A stretch of DNA of 39,302 nt from a bacterium (GCA_021787205.1 JAJYME010000008.1:1-39302); one strand, 5' to 3'. Counted from the first letter of the stretch, positions 1-7,205 are shown. A program made the numbers and translations. The notes: generated by a model not told the origin, from the sequence alone.

Positions 1-90
1 AGCGTGCGAGGCGCAAACATTATTAGTCAAAATCCTGTGGATTTTGTCCGAAATACATTCGAACTTCGTCCAATACACACCGCCAAAAAA

Positions 91-119
91 TCCCGCCAAA
101 AGGCGGGGTTTTTATTTTT
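91..119 (+). terminator. Intrinsic terminator of a gene left of the window
   Basis: The stem CCCGCC-AAAA-GGCGGG is followed by a T-rich run. It would stop transcription entering from the left edge. Bases 1-90 hold no gene I can support, only a small hairpin (CAAAATCC-TGT-GGATTTTG) near 29-47. Confidence 0.85.
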
Positions 120-135
120 GTAGTTCCAAAAGATA

Positions 136-849
136 TTACGACTTCTCGCTTTTCCTGGCGGTAACGATTTCTTGTCCCCATAATTTGGAGATGACTAGTT
201 CATAAAAATTTTTGGGATGAAGTTCTCGATAGATCCTTTTCACATCTTTGAAGCCAAGCTTTTCCAGATAAGGAGCCATCAACACTGGCCGGCAGGGGAT
301 TCCGGTCCACTTGTAAAAAGTTTCATAAAACGTCTTTCGTTCATCTAGTTTGCTCATGTTTAATAAGACGATCCTTCCGCCCGGTTTTAGGACTCGCATC
401 ATTTCCTTCAAGATGGGCATGAATCCGGCGAGTTCTATAAGGTCAAACATATAGCCGTTATAAACAATGTCAAAGGTTTCGTCGGGATATGGCAGGTGAC
501 GGACATTGGCTTGTGTAAAATGAATACGATCTTTTATGCCAAGCTTCTCGGCTTTGTTCCGGGCTTGGTCTATCATTTCTTCTGATATATCTATAGCGTC
601 AATCTTACCTTCTGGTCCGACTGCCCCTGCCAACGCTTCCATTCCTCTGCCGGTGCCGCAGGCTGCTATCAGTATATGCTGACCTGGCTTCGCATCCGTG
701 ATCCTGACGGCTTCGTCATGGGGAGCGATCTCCCAATCAGCCAAGGCATCATAATTCGAAGCTCGCCAAGCGTAATACTTCTTGGTTTTGTCGTCGGTGT
801 ATGTCGTTTCGACCACACTTTGTTTTTCCTTTGTTTTTTTATAAGTCAT
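136..849 (-). CDS. Class I SAM-dependent methyltransferase
   Basis: This is a 237-residue soluble Rossmann-fold methyltransferase of the UbiE/Methyltransf_11 type. Residues about 59-70 (HILIAACGTGRG) form the glycine-rich SAM-binding motif I. An acidic residue follows in AIDISEEM, the next strand is FDIVYNGYMFDL, and RVLKPGGRIVLLN is the family's post-motif III. The substrate cannot be read from the sequence. The gene lies 42 nt downstream of an ArsR-family repressor on the same strand, so the two probably form one operon and the enzyme may be induced by whatever that repressor senses. Methyltransferase-ArsR pairs are common in bacteria, but the usual cysteines of arsenite methyltransferases are not evident, so I do not call it ArsM. 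The family is secure; the reaction is unknown. Confidence 0.85.
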   Translation of the reverse strand: MTYKKTKEKQSVVETTYTDDKTKKYYAWRASNYDALADWEIAPHDEAVRITDAKPGQHILIAACGTGRGMEALAGAVGPEGKIDAIDISEEMIDQARNKAEKLGIKDRIHFTQANVRHLPYPDETFDIVYNGYMFDLIELAGFMPILKEMMRVLKPGGRIVLLNMSKLDERKTFYETFYKWTGIPCRPVLMAPYLEKLGFKDVKRIYRELHPKNFYELVISKLWGQEIVTARKSEKS

Positions 850-891
850 GTCTTTGTAATGTCTTTAAATGATTAGCCGATTGATTAGAAG

Positions 892-1188
892 CTAGCAACA
901 GTTTTTGAGCCACTTCGTCATTTCTTCAAGGAATCCTATCGCATACTCCTTGTTAAAAGAATAATAGATTTCTTTTCCTTCCTTCCGGGCGTTGAGTAAT
1001 TTTGCCCTTTTCATCAGGTTGAGATGATGGGAGATCGTTGGTCGGCTTAAGGCGAATCGTTTTGCGATGTCGCTTACATTTATCTCTTTATGCCCCATAA
1101 ATCCGAAAATTATTTCCTGGCGAGTCTCATCGGACAGCGCTCTTAGGAATTCGGAATATTCCTCAATTGAATAACCAGTCTTTTTCAT
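892..1188 (-). CDS. ArsR-family winged-helix transcriptional repressor
   Basis: The protein has 98 residues, the usual size for ArsR/SmtB proteins. The helix-turn-helix is clear: NVSDIAKRFALSRPTISHHL is the DNA-reading segment, followed by the wing around KEGKEIYYSF. The protein ends in Asn-Cys-Cys. Paired cysteines at the C terminus could bind a thiophilic metal or respond to oxidation, but that is inference. It is the first gene of a probable two-gene operon with the methyltransferase at 136-849. Its promoter contains an 8-bp direct repeat overlapping the -10 box, a plausible autoregulatory operator. The start was chosen because the promoter ends just upstream and no earlier start is in frame. 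Effector unknown. Confidence 0.88.
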   Translation of the reverse strand: MKKTGYSIEEYSEFLRALSDETRQEIIFGFMGHKEINVSDIAKRFALSRPTISHHLNLMKRAKLLNARKEGKEIYYSFNKEYAIGFLEEMTKWLKNCC

Positions 1189-1203
1189 AAGTATATATGA
1201 TTA

Positions 1204-1232
1204 AGTATATCTACATATTATCGGATTATCAA
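1204..1232 (-). promoter_or_regulatory. Promoter of the arsR-methyltransferase operon, with direct repeats
   Basis: Read on the minus strand, TTGATA (1227-1232) and TATACT (1204-1209) are separated by 17 nt, with the ATG 15 nt further on. AAGTATAT occurs twice on the plus strand (1189-1196 and 1203-1210), 14 bp apart, overlapping the -10 box and the leader. That is a likely repressor-binding site. Confidence 0.65.
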
Positions 1233-1365
1233 ATTGGAGTCAACCATAATTTTTCTCAGATATCTTTTTAATAGCGGCTCATCATTCTTCTTTTAAGAGC
1301 CATAATCACTCAGCTGCAGATAATATCTTATTTTGATGGAGAACCTTGTTTTATCGTTAGGATGA

Positions 1366-1394
1366 TTGACAAAATCTAAAAAAGTTGTTACGGT
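1366..1394 (+). promoter_or_regulatory. Putative promoter for the 1545-2447 gene
   Basis: TTGACA at 1366-1371 and TACGGT at 1389-1394 are 17 nt apart. This implies a leader of about 145 nt. Between 1189 and 1520 I see only the arsR promoter, this promoter and its leader. The leader has a small hairpin (CCTC-ATGTA-GAGG) near 1487-1499 and no riboswitch I recognise. Confidence 0.45.
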
Positions 1395-1544
1395 GAATCG
1401 TTAGAACAGCACCTTTAAAATAAAACTAAGCTTACTCATGAAGTACCGCATCGGTTCTGAAGATATTCGGCTCTTGTTGCGTTACCTCATGTAGAGGAAA
1501 TCTTTTGTCGGAGTGAGAGCTTGAAAGACGGAAGGAGAATGACA

Positions 1545-2447
1545 ATGTTGGAAAAGATACTGGTTACCAGTCATGATCCTCAGGGCCTACATGCGGTTAG
1601 CATCTTCGAAACGGCTTACAACCAGTCTAATCTTGACGACACGCTTGCGCAGCGGCTCAGTGATCGCGCTGAGGAGCTGCAGAGCGGGATCGCGAAGCTC
1701 ATTGCTGAGCTTTCGAGGTCCGATCGTTACAGTCTTGAAGAGACCGCTTCTGATTATGCTTACCCTAATAAGTACGACGGGCCAAAGCCGATCGCCGAGC
1801 AGGTCAGGGCCATTGCCAGACTCTTCCACCTTGACCAAACGCTTGCCCTTGAATACATCAAGAGCTTGCCGCCCTTGTCCGCTGGCGCCGAGGGGTGGTT
1901 TGCCATCCCGTCCGTGAACGCTCTGGTCGCCAAGTATTTTCCCGAAGTGACTGACTCTGGTCGGAAATACTGTCTCTCCACCGAGCTGGTTCTTGCAAAG
2001 ATCGCCACTGCCCGCCCATTTACTAACTACTCTGGCAAATATATCATCCCCGATCGTTTCAAGGCTAGTGACCGCACGACGCGCGCTCTTGACCTTATCG
2101 CCGGGACGCAGAAAGGAGATATCCTGATCGTCCCCGCCCAGCTTGGTCTGCGGCATCGTGGTCGCTCTGTTCGCCGGGCTCGCGAGGTTTTCGCGGGAAG
2201 TGAGTTCGGTCTCGGGATCATCGCTGTCGGCTCGATCATCTTGACCCATCCAGAACGTCTCTTCCGCCAGCCGGAGTTGAGCCTTGAGCTCGATTGTCCG
2301 GGTGACGAGTTCGATTGGCAATCCGCCCTTTCTGTCTTTCTGGCACCGAGCTTTTTCTCCGAAGGCGCCCAGTCGACTGGATTTGATATGCATTATACCA
2401 GCGCAAGAAGCGTCTTCTCCGCCCCCGCTTCCGGCTTCCTCTTTTAG
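1545..2447 (+). CDS. Hypothetical protein, about 300 residues
   Basis: I do not recognise this protein. The ORF track starts at a TTG at 1521, but GAAGGAG at 1531-1537 lies 7 nt before the ATG at 1545, so I prefer that start (an ATG at 1539 is also in frame), giving 300 residues. No signal peptide or clear membrane helix is seen. The N-terminal half is acidic and helical in look. The middle carries a basic patch (LRHRGRSVRRAREVF) followed by a hydrophobic stretch (GLGIIAVGSIIL). The C terminus is serine- and phenylalanine-rich. The DNA looks richer in G+C than the neighbours. It is a single-gene unit with its own TTGACA-type promoter and a terminator. The opposite strand has several long overlapping ORFs, a usual by-product of G+C-rich coding DNA. 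Confidence 0.7.
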   Translation: MLEKILVTSHDPQGLHAVSIFETAYNQSNLDDTLAQRLSDRAEELQSGIAKLIAELSRSDRYSLEETASDYAYPNKYDGPKPIAEQVRAIARLFHLDQTLALEYIKSLPPLSAGAEGWFAIPSVNALVAKYFPEVTDSGRKYCLSTELVLAKIATARPFTNYSGKYIIPDRFKASDRTTRALDLIAGTQKGDILIVPAQLGLRHRGRSVRRAREVFAGSEFGLGIIAVGSIILTHPERLFRQPELSLELDCPGDEFDWQSALSVFLAPSFFSEGAQSTGFDMHYTSARSVFSAPASGFLF

Positions 2448-2525
2448 TAATCAACCTTCTAAGGTTTCGGCTTCCAGATTCTATGCTTGATGACTCTCGG
2501 ATCGACTGACGATGGTTTAAAAAAT

Positions 2526-2566
2526 AAGGCTATCCACCCAGTGTGGACAGCCTTTTCTTTTTTGTT
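2526..2566 (+). terminator. Terminator between convergent genes
   Basis: A long stem of AAGGCT...TCCAC paired with GTGGA...AGCCTT is followed by TTTTCTTTTTT. It ends the 1545-2447 transcript just before the convergent DUF2207 gene. Confidence 0.85.
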
Positions 2567-2567
2567 T

Positions 2568-4391
2568 TTACCAACTTCCGCCTCCGCCGCCGCCACCACC
2601 TCCGCCCGATGATCCGCCCCCGCCGCTTCCTCCGCCCGAGGGCGAGGATGAAAGCGATGAGTATGCGAAGGTATTGAATTCGGACATCGCCTCATTGAGG
2701 GCGACGGCGCTGAAAGCAGTTGTCCCGGTTGAATCAGAATACCATGACGGAGAAGTCTCATAGATTCCTTCAAACTCCTTCGCCCAAGCTTCGGATACTC
2801 CGAAGATCATTGCGTAGGGGAGAAGCTTCTCGAATGTTTCCGGATTCTTCTCGGGCGCGTTATGGAAGTCCAACCTGTTCTTCTCGGCGATTTGAAGATA
2901 TTCCTTGAGTCCTAAAAGATATTCCTTTTCTGCTACCCCCATCTTCGTTTTTGCCGGGCTAAAATGCAAGATTATTCCATAAATCGGAACCGAAACGAAT
3001 ACTCCGATTATAAGAGGTAGGGGATTTCCGTCCAGTAGGGTCGCGCTCAGGATTCCTCCGATGAATAAGGAAATCCAAATCGCTAGGAACAAGGTGACGA
3101 ATATCCCGGCCCCGCCGGTTTTCATCTTTCCCAGATTGCTGTAATAGCCTTTGGTTAACAAAGCGTCCAAAACCTTTTTGACGATTGACTGGGCGTTCTT
3201 ATAGAAGTAATAATTCAAATCAGACATCTTTATGACATCCCCCTGTATCGTCTTTGTCAGGTCACCCAGCTTCTTCTTTCCTTTCAAGATCTCCCATAAA
3301 TCATTGAGACCGGTCTTGGGATGGATTGTGAATAGGGCGTCCAACAGCTCTTTGTCATAATCATTTTCAAGTTCGGAAGAATCCTTAAGTTTTGTCAGCT
3401 CGTAATCCGTTGATTGGAAAAATCCGAACGAGGTTTGAATTCTTTTTATTTTCAAATATCCCTTGGTTGCCAGATAGATTATCTCGGCGGAGATTCCGGT
3501 CGCGGAAACGTCTTCCAGGACGATTCCTCCAGCCTCCATCGGGGTTATCCCTTTTTCTATGTCGTACTGGGGAACGATCACGCCGGTTCCCTTCGGGTCC
3601 CTGCCTTTCTTATACCAATATCGCAATGAGAAGAATAAGGTCAGAAGGGGCATCAAGATCGCGACTGCCCACTGTTTGTAAACGTTGAAGAAATTGGAGA
3701 TGTTGTCCTTCATTGTGTAAGGAGAAACCCATCCCTTAGCGAAGCCGGCGGCAACGGTCAGTCCTTCTCCCGGATCAAGCCTTCTGCCGGCGATAAAGGT
3801 ATAGATGTTTTCCTCTTTGTCGGCAGTCGAGCACTTCGCCGTGCTTCCCTTAACCCCGTAATAGCAGGCGCCTTGGGTTATTTTTTGACCTGGCGGGAGG
3901 GTGATTTTTGCTTTGGCCGAGTATATCGGCATAGACCATCCGTTTCCTGTCACATTCCAATAAACCTCATCATTTTTCTCCAGCTGGGCGACGGCGTTTG
4001 TCGCCTTGTAGCTGATGATATACGTTTTTTCTCCCACAAACGTCCTTCTGGGATCACCTATCTTTATCCTTATATCACCTCCGTTTTTTAGGATCTCGAA
4101 TGTATAAGGGGTGTTTTCCTCATCGGTCACCTTGATGTCTTCGATCTCCATCCTTCTTTTCTGGGAGGAGAGGGGGATTATGTCCCTGTATATTCCGTGT
4201 TTGCTTTGAGAGCCGCTGTCATAGACAATCGTCTCGGTCACGTCTATTGAATTATCTTGGTTGACAGAGATGTCTGACAGGAAAGAATTTATCGCTTCTT
4301 CTCCGAATGACTGATTCTGGGCGAAGGCAACTCCGGAAAATATTATAATGCCGGCTGCCGCGGCGAAGAGTGTTGTTTTTAGTTTGCTCAT
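2568..4391 (-). CDS. DUF2207 domain-containing membrane protein
   Basis: The protein has 607 residues. It starts with a signal peptide (residues 1-24, ending VAFAQ). A large extracytoplasmic DUF2207 domain follows, recognised by HGIYRDIIPL near residue 70. A membrane helix lies near 235-256, just before KKGRDP, the usual DUF2207 signature. The cytoplasmic part has two more membrane helices near 425-447 and 455-476. The last 30 residues are almost only Gly and Ser and end in a lone Trp, as often seen in this family. The molecular function of DUF2207 is unknown; it is widespread in CPR and Gram-positive bacteria. The gene is a single transcription unit, convergent with 1545-2447 and divergent from the acetyltransferase. 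Confidence 0.9.
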   Translation of the reverse strand: MSKLKTTLFAAAAGIIIFSGVAFAQNQSFGEEAINSFLSDISVNQDNSIDVTETIVYDSGSQSKHGIYRDIIPLSSQKRRMEIEDIKVTDEENTPYTFEILKNGGDIRIKIGDPRRTFVGEKTYIISYKATNAVAQLEKNDEVYWNVTGNGWSMPIYSAKAKITLPPGQKITQGACYYGVKGSTAKCSTADKEENIYTFIAGRRLDPGEGLTVAAGFAKGWVSPYTMKDNISNFFNVYKQWAVAILMPLLTLFFSLRYWYKKGRDPKGTGVIVPQYDIEKGITPMEAGGIVLEDVSATGISAEIIYLATKGYLKIKRIQTSFGFFQSTDYELTKLKDSSELENDYDKELLDALFTIHPKTGLNDLWEILKGKKKLGDLTKTIQGDVIKMSDLNYYFYKNAQSIVKKVLDALLTKGYYSNLGKMKTGGAGIFVTLFLAIWISLFIGGILSATLLDGNPLPLIIGVFVSVPIYGIILHFSPAKTKMGVAEKEYLLGLKEYLQIAEKNRLDFHNAPEKNPETFEKLLPYAMIFGVSEAWAKEFEGIYETSPSWYSDSTGTTAFSAVALNEAMSEFNTFAYSSLSSSPSGGGSGGGGSSGGGGGGGGGGSW

Positions 4392-4423
4392 GGCACGATG
4401 CTCTTTTGTTCTATATCTTAATC

Positions 4424-4429
4424 ATTATA
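4424..4429 (-). promoter_or_regulatory. -10 box for the DUF2207 gene
   Basis: The minus strand reads TATAAT here, 32 nt before the ATG. A matching -35 box is weak (TCGAAT at 4447-4452, 17 nt spacing). The divergent acetyltransferase has TAGAAT at 4507-4512 on the plus strand, 12 nt before its ATG. Confidence 0.45.
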
Positions 4430-4524
4430 TAATTTTGCCGGAAAATATTCGAATGATGGATCTTCTGGAAGCGGTTTTGTCACTTTTGTTTTTTCAGGGA
4501 AGAAGCTAGAATGATAGCAAGAAG

Positions 4525-5088
4525 ATGATCGAATATATTCTTAGGGAAGCGGAGGAAAAAGACATCCCTCAAATTGCGCTCATCCATATCGAAGCGATGC
4601 GGGCCAATCCCAGTAATGACGTTTTCAGCGGTTATATGGAGAATATATCCCCCGACGAGCATCTTGGGACTTGGTTGGAGAAGTTCAAGAATCTAAAACC
4701 ATTAGCTAGGATGTTTGTCGCCGAAGCTGACGGACTTATCATCGGTTTTGGCGAAGTCGGTCCTTCCGTCGATTACGCCGTCGGCAATAAGACATCCAGT
4801 TTCTACGGACTGTATATTTTGCCAGAGTTTCAGGGTAAGGGGGTCGGCCTGGCGATCCAAAAGCGAGGACTGGATTATCTCAGGGATGCTGGCTTCGATT
4901 CGGTCGGGGGTTGGATCAAGGAGGATAATTATCTTGTTACCAAGATTTTTTCTGTTGAGAACGGTTGGTTATTTGATGGTGAGCGCTATGGTTTTGCCGA
5001 CGGTTCGAATTTTAAAGAGATTAGGATTAAAAAGATTCTCCGTGGGGAGGGGAGCGATTCCATTTCTAAAAGCGGAGAGAAAATATAG
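4525..5088 (+). CDS. GNAT-family N-acetyltransferase
   Basis: This 187-residue protein has the Gcn5-related acetyltransferase fold. The N-terminal strand-helix REAEEKDIPQIALIHIEAM is followed by a central strand (MFVAEADGLIIGFGEVG). The acetyl-CoA pyrophosphate loop is LYILPEFQGKGVGLAIQ (the Q-x-x-G-x-G/A pattern), followed by a helix. The substrate could be a small metabolite, an antibiotic or a protein N terminus; nothing in the sequence decides. The gene stops 7 nt before the next one and probably shares its transcript. The chosen ATG has a TAGAAT -10-like box 12 nt upstream and no Shine-Dalgarno site. Confidence 0.9.
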   Translation: MIEYILREAEEKDIPQIALIHIEAMRANPSNDVFSGYMENISPDEHLGTWLEKFKNLKPLARMFVAEADGLIIGFGEVGPSVDYAVGNKTSSFYGLYILPEFQGKGVGLAIQKRGLDYLRDAGFDSVGGWIKEDNYLVTKIFSVENGWLFDGERYGFADGSNFKEIRIKKILRGEGSDSISKSGEKI

Positions 5089-5095
5089 ACAATTC

Positions 5096-5632
5096 ATGAA
5101 AAATAATAAAAGTTCCTTACCGGGTTTGCTCATCATCGCCGCCATTTTTCTTGGGGTCTTGATCTACTCGGTTTTCATCAGACACGATTTAGTTATAGAG
5201 AGAAATAATTCCAATGTCCCGGCTGGCCCTCAAACTGGGCTGACGAAGGAGAGGCGACAGGAACCGGCTGAGGCGCCAATCCTTACCTGCACTGATTCAA
5301 GTGAGGGAGAGCCGGTTATTATCTCGCTCTCTAAGTCATCAGGCTCCGTTGGTGATACCTTGGAGATAAAGGGTTGCAACTTTTCCGGATTTGAAGGCGA
5401 TAAGGTCGCCTGGATCGAGAATGGCTCCGGCGTCAAAGGCATCCTCCGCGGTCTGCCGGACTCTACTGCCAAATCGATCAGGATTACTCTCTCATCTCCT
5501 CTTTGTAGCCGGGATACCTCTTATAGCGGTCTGCCCTGTGGCGAGTATCTCTCGCTCATCCCCGGGAAGTATAAGATCTATACCGAACCTTGGGGTAAGA
5601 AAAGTAATGTCGTTGATTTTGTAATAAACTAG
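5096..5632 (+). CDS. Membrane-anchored protein with an IPT/TIG-like domain
   Basis: The ORF track extends upstream to 4715 through the acetyltransferase gene, but the ATG at 5096, 7 nt after that gene's stop, gives a sensible 178-residue protein. An N-terminal anchor helix (LPGLLIIAAIFLGVLIYSVF) is followed by a low-complexity linker. Then comes a beta-rich module beginning ISLSKSSGSVGDTLEIKGCN, which matches the start of IPT/TIG immunoglobulin-like folds. Four or more cysteines in the outer domain (TCTD, GCNF, LCSR, PCGEY) suggest disulfides. It is probably a cell-surface or periplasmic-side binding protein. The family call rests on the G-D-T-L-x-I-x-G-x-N pattern; the ligand is unknown. Confidence 0.75.
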   Translation: MKNNKSSLPGLLIIAAIFLGVLIYSVFIRHDLVIERNNSNVPAGPQTGLTKERRQEPAEAPILTCTDSSEGEPVIISLSKSSGSVGDTLEIKGCNFSGFEGDKVAWIENGSGVKGILRGLPDSTAKSIRITLSSPLCSRDTSYSGLPCGEYLSLIPGKYKIYTEPWGKKSNVVDFVIN

Positions 5633-5652
5633 TTAAGTAATATAATCTTATT

Positions 5653-6150
5653 ATGCGAAACAAGAAAACAATAGCCGCGATCCTTATTGCTGTCCTTGTC
5701 GTGGTTCTCGGTATTGGCGGATATTTTGTCTTGAATAAAGAGGAAAAGACGGTCATTTCCGAGATTCCGACCACCCAATCGGGTACGACACCTGATCAAC
5801 AGACTATTACCGGCCAGGGCTCTGACGTGACTCAACCGACCGCCGGCACGGAGAAGCCGGAAGTAATCCGAACCGTTTCCCTTGGAGATGAGGTCACCTT
5901 AAGGGAGAATGAGACCGTCATTTTGGATCAACCGGAGGTTTCGGTCAAAGTTATCAGATTTATTAACTCTCCTTGCCCTTCCGGGGTCCAATGTATTTGG
6001 AGCGGACAAGCCGTCTCTTTCGAGTTGAAAGTCGGAGATCGCGTCTATAAGGCGCCTTTGGGCAATCTTTCAAGCGATGCGCCATACAATGTGACCATCA
6101 AGGATACTGATTATCAAACCTTTGCCACCTTTGTCATCAGCTCAAAATAA
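5653..6150 (+). CDS. Membrane-anchored extracytoplasmic protein, unknown module
   Basis: The protein has 165 residues. An N-terminal anchor helix (AAILIAVLVVVLGIGGYFVL) is followed by a Thr/Gln/Pro-rich linker to about residue 75 and a compact C-terminal beta module. That module holds SPCPSGVQCIWSGQA, a Cys-Pro...Val-x-Cys-x-Trp-x-Gly pattern I recall from small uncharacterised secreted proteins of many bacteria; the two cysteines probably form a disulfide. A TATAAT box at 5641-5646 sits 6 nt before the ATG, suggesting its own leaderless transcript even though it follows the TIG protein closely. Together with 5096-5632 it makes a pair of single-anchor surface proteins. No enzymatic residues are evident. 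Confidence 0.78.
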   Translation: MRNKKTIAAILIAVLVVVLGIGGYFVLNKEEKTVISEIPTTQSGTTPDQQTITGQGSDVTQPTAGTEKPEVIRTVSLGDEVTLRENETVILDQPEVSVKVIRFINSPCPSGVQCIWSGQAVSFELKVGDRVYKAPLGNLSSDAPYNVTIKDTDYQTFATFVISSK

Positions 6151-6157
6151 GTTTCTC

Positions 6158-6186
6158 AAACCCGCCGATTCGGTGGGTTTTCTTTA
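6158..6186 (+). terminator. Intrinsic terminator
   Basis: The stem AAACCC-GCCG-ATT-CGGT-GGGTTT is followed by TCTTTAT, directly after the 5653-6150 gene. Confidence 0.8.
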
Positions 6187-6207
6187 TCTAAGTGAAGTCG
6201 TTATTAT

Positions 6208-6236
6208 TTGACATTTATGTCAAGCTGTTTTACTCT
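6208..6236 (+). promoter_or_regulatory. Promoter with a palindromic -35 region
   Basis: TTGACA (6208-6213) and TACTCT (6231-6236) are 17 nt apart. The -35 box is half of the palindrome TTGACAT-TT-ATGTCAA (6208-6223), which could be an operator. Confidence 0.55.
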
Positions 6237-6283
6237 TAAAACAGACAACAAGAACGGAGTAATCCAAAAGGAGGGAACAATTT

Positions 6284-6718
6284 ATGAAAGTGGTGGTAAT
6301 CGGCAACGATCCGGGTGAGGTTGCCAGATGGAGGGATTTCTGGAAGGAAAACGGTTGTGAGGTAATCAACTGGTTCTCGTCTCCGGACGTAGGCCTGGAT
6401 GATCCTGGTAACTCCTGGAAAAGGACCATAGAGAACCTGTGCCTCAACCTCGGATTGGCAGACATCCTGTTCATCGCTAATGAGACGGACGGGATGATCA
6501 CTCCCAACGCCTTCGGTCTTATGACGTCGGCGGTCAGGGATATGAGCCTTGGCCGGAATATCAGGACTATCGTCTGCAGTATTCCCAAGGAGGGCTGCTG
6601 CTCATCAGAGGTTGCGAAGTACATAGGAATCGGCTACGTCGAAGTGGCTAGCGAGGTTTTGCCCAAGATCTTGCCTCGTTCGCCCATCGACCTCCCCGTT
6701 ATCGAACTCGTTTCTTGA
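6284..6718 (+). CDS. Small Rossmann-like protein, possibly nucleoside 2-deoxyribosyltransferase-like
   Basis: The 144-residue soluble protein opens with a strand and glycine loop (KVVVIGNDPGEVARW). Alternating strands and helices follow, including ADILFIANETDGMITPNAFG and RNIRTIVCSIPKEGCC. The pattern of a strand ending in an acidic or polar segment (IANETDG...P.AFGLM), followed by a second strand, recalls the nucleoside 2-deoxyribosyltransferase/TIR-like fold, in which a Glu and an Asp lie in that loop. This is a fold-level guess only. Translation is well supported: AAAGGAGGG lies 6-8 nt before the ATG and a TTGACA promoter lies 70 nt upstream. It is a single-gene unit closed by a strong terminator. 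It belongs with 1545 and 6885 to a small set of Shine-Dalgarno-led genes in this window. Confidence 0.75.
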   Translation: MKVVVIGNDPGEVARWRDFWKENGCEVINWFSSPDVGLDDPGNSWKRTIENLCLNLGLADILFIANETDGMITPNAFGLMTSAVRDMSLGRNIRTIVCSIPKEGCCSSEVAKYIGIGYVEVASEVLPKILPRSPIDLPVIELVS

Positions 6719-6732
6719 TCAAGATCATTTTT

Positions 6733-6759
6733 GGCCGGCATCCGCCGGCCTATTTTTTT
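6733..6759 (+). terminator. Intrinsic terminator
   Basis: GGCCGGC-ATCC-GCCGGCC is followed by TATTTTTTT after the 6284-6718 gene. Confidence 0.9.
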
Positions 6760-6805
6760 GGCTCTGAGTCCCAAAAGGGAGTCGCCGCGCGAAGGGTAAT
6801 CTTTT

Positions 6806-6834
6806 TTGACAACAAAGCCAAAATGTGTTAAATT
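6806..6834 (+). promoter_or_regulatory. Promoter of the 50-residue ORF
   Basis: TTGACA (6806-6811), a 17-nt spacer and TAAATT (6829-6834). The predicted start is near 6841, giving a leader of about 44 nt with AAAAGGAG before the ATG. Confidence 0.65.
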
Positions 6835-6884
6835 CTGATTAGAAAACTAAAAGTTTATAAAAATAAACAAAAGGAGTTGTTTTC

Positions 6885-7037
6885 ATGAGTGACAGATATT
6901 TGGAAACGTTTTACGACAAAGCGAGCGGCGGAGTAATTCTTATTTCGCGAAGCAAGCCTGATTCTGCCGTCCCCAAGGATGGCAAAGATCGCGTCGTCGA
7001 CCTTTCCAAGGTTGAAAAAGCAAAAAATCAAAACTGA
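6885..7037 (+). CDS. Small 50-residue protein, not in the ORF track
   Basis: This short ORF has every sign of a real gene. It has a consensus-like promoter at 6806-6834, AAAAGGAG 8 nt before the ATG, an in-frame TGA at 7035-7037 and a strong terminator starting 16 nt later. The product is a soluble, charged peptide beginning MSDRYLETFY, with a central hydrophobic strand (GVILIS) and a lysine-rich tail. No signal peptide, membrane helix or cysteine is present. I do not recognise the family. Its stand-alone promoter-terminator cassette suggests considerable expression; a small regulatory or nucleic-acid-binding role is possible but not shown. Confidence 0.65.
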   Translation: MSDRYLETFYDKASGGVILISRSKPDSAVPKDGKDRVVDLSKVEKAKNQN

Positions 7038-7053
7038 TCTCCAAAAATCCAAA

Positions 7054-7080
7054 ACCGCCTCTGAAAGAGGCGGTCTTTTA
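7054..7080 (+). terminator. Intrinsic terminator of the 50-residue ORF
   Basis: ACCGCCTCT-GAA-AGAGGCGGT is followed by CTTTTA. A second hairpin, CCCACC...GGTGGG, follows at 7090-7110 without a clear T run. Confidence 0.9.
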
Positions 7081-7171
7081 TTTCAACAACCCACCAGTCT
7101 TTTGGGTGGGGAGCCTTGTTTTAAAAATAGAGATTATATAGTAGAATGAGAGCATACAATAAATCAACTTG

Positions 7172-7205
7172 AGTCCGGCGAGACGTATCCGTCGGACTTT
7201 TTTTG
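7172..7205 (+). terminator. Terminator-like hairpin in the leader of the Cache gene
   Basis: A 9-bp stem (AGTCCGGCG with CGTCGGACT) is followed by seven T residues, ending only 9 nt before the Cache-gene ATG. Upstream lie promoter-like boxes (TTGTTT 7116-7121, TATAGT 7137-7142). It may be an attenuator or the end of a roughly 50-nt small RNA. Confidence 0.6.

Noticed and set aside
136-849. Arsenite methyltransferase ArsM
   Set aside because: An arsR-like gene is adjacent, but the set of conserved cysteines expected for ArsM is not visible.
1587-2393. 268-residue minus-strand ORF opposite the 1545 gene
   Set aside because: No ribosome site or family motifs; the plus strand has promoter, Shine-Dalgarno site and terminator. 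The low stop frequency follows from the G+C-rich codons.
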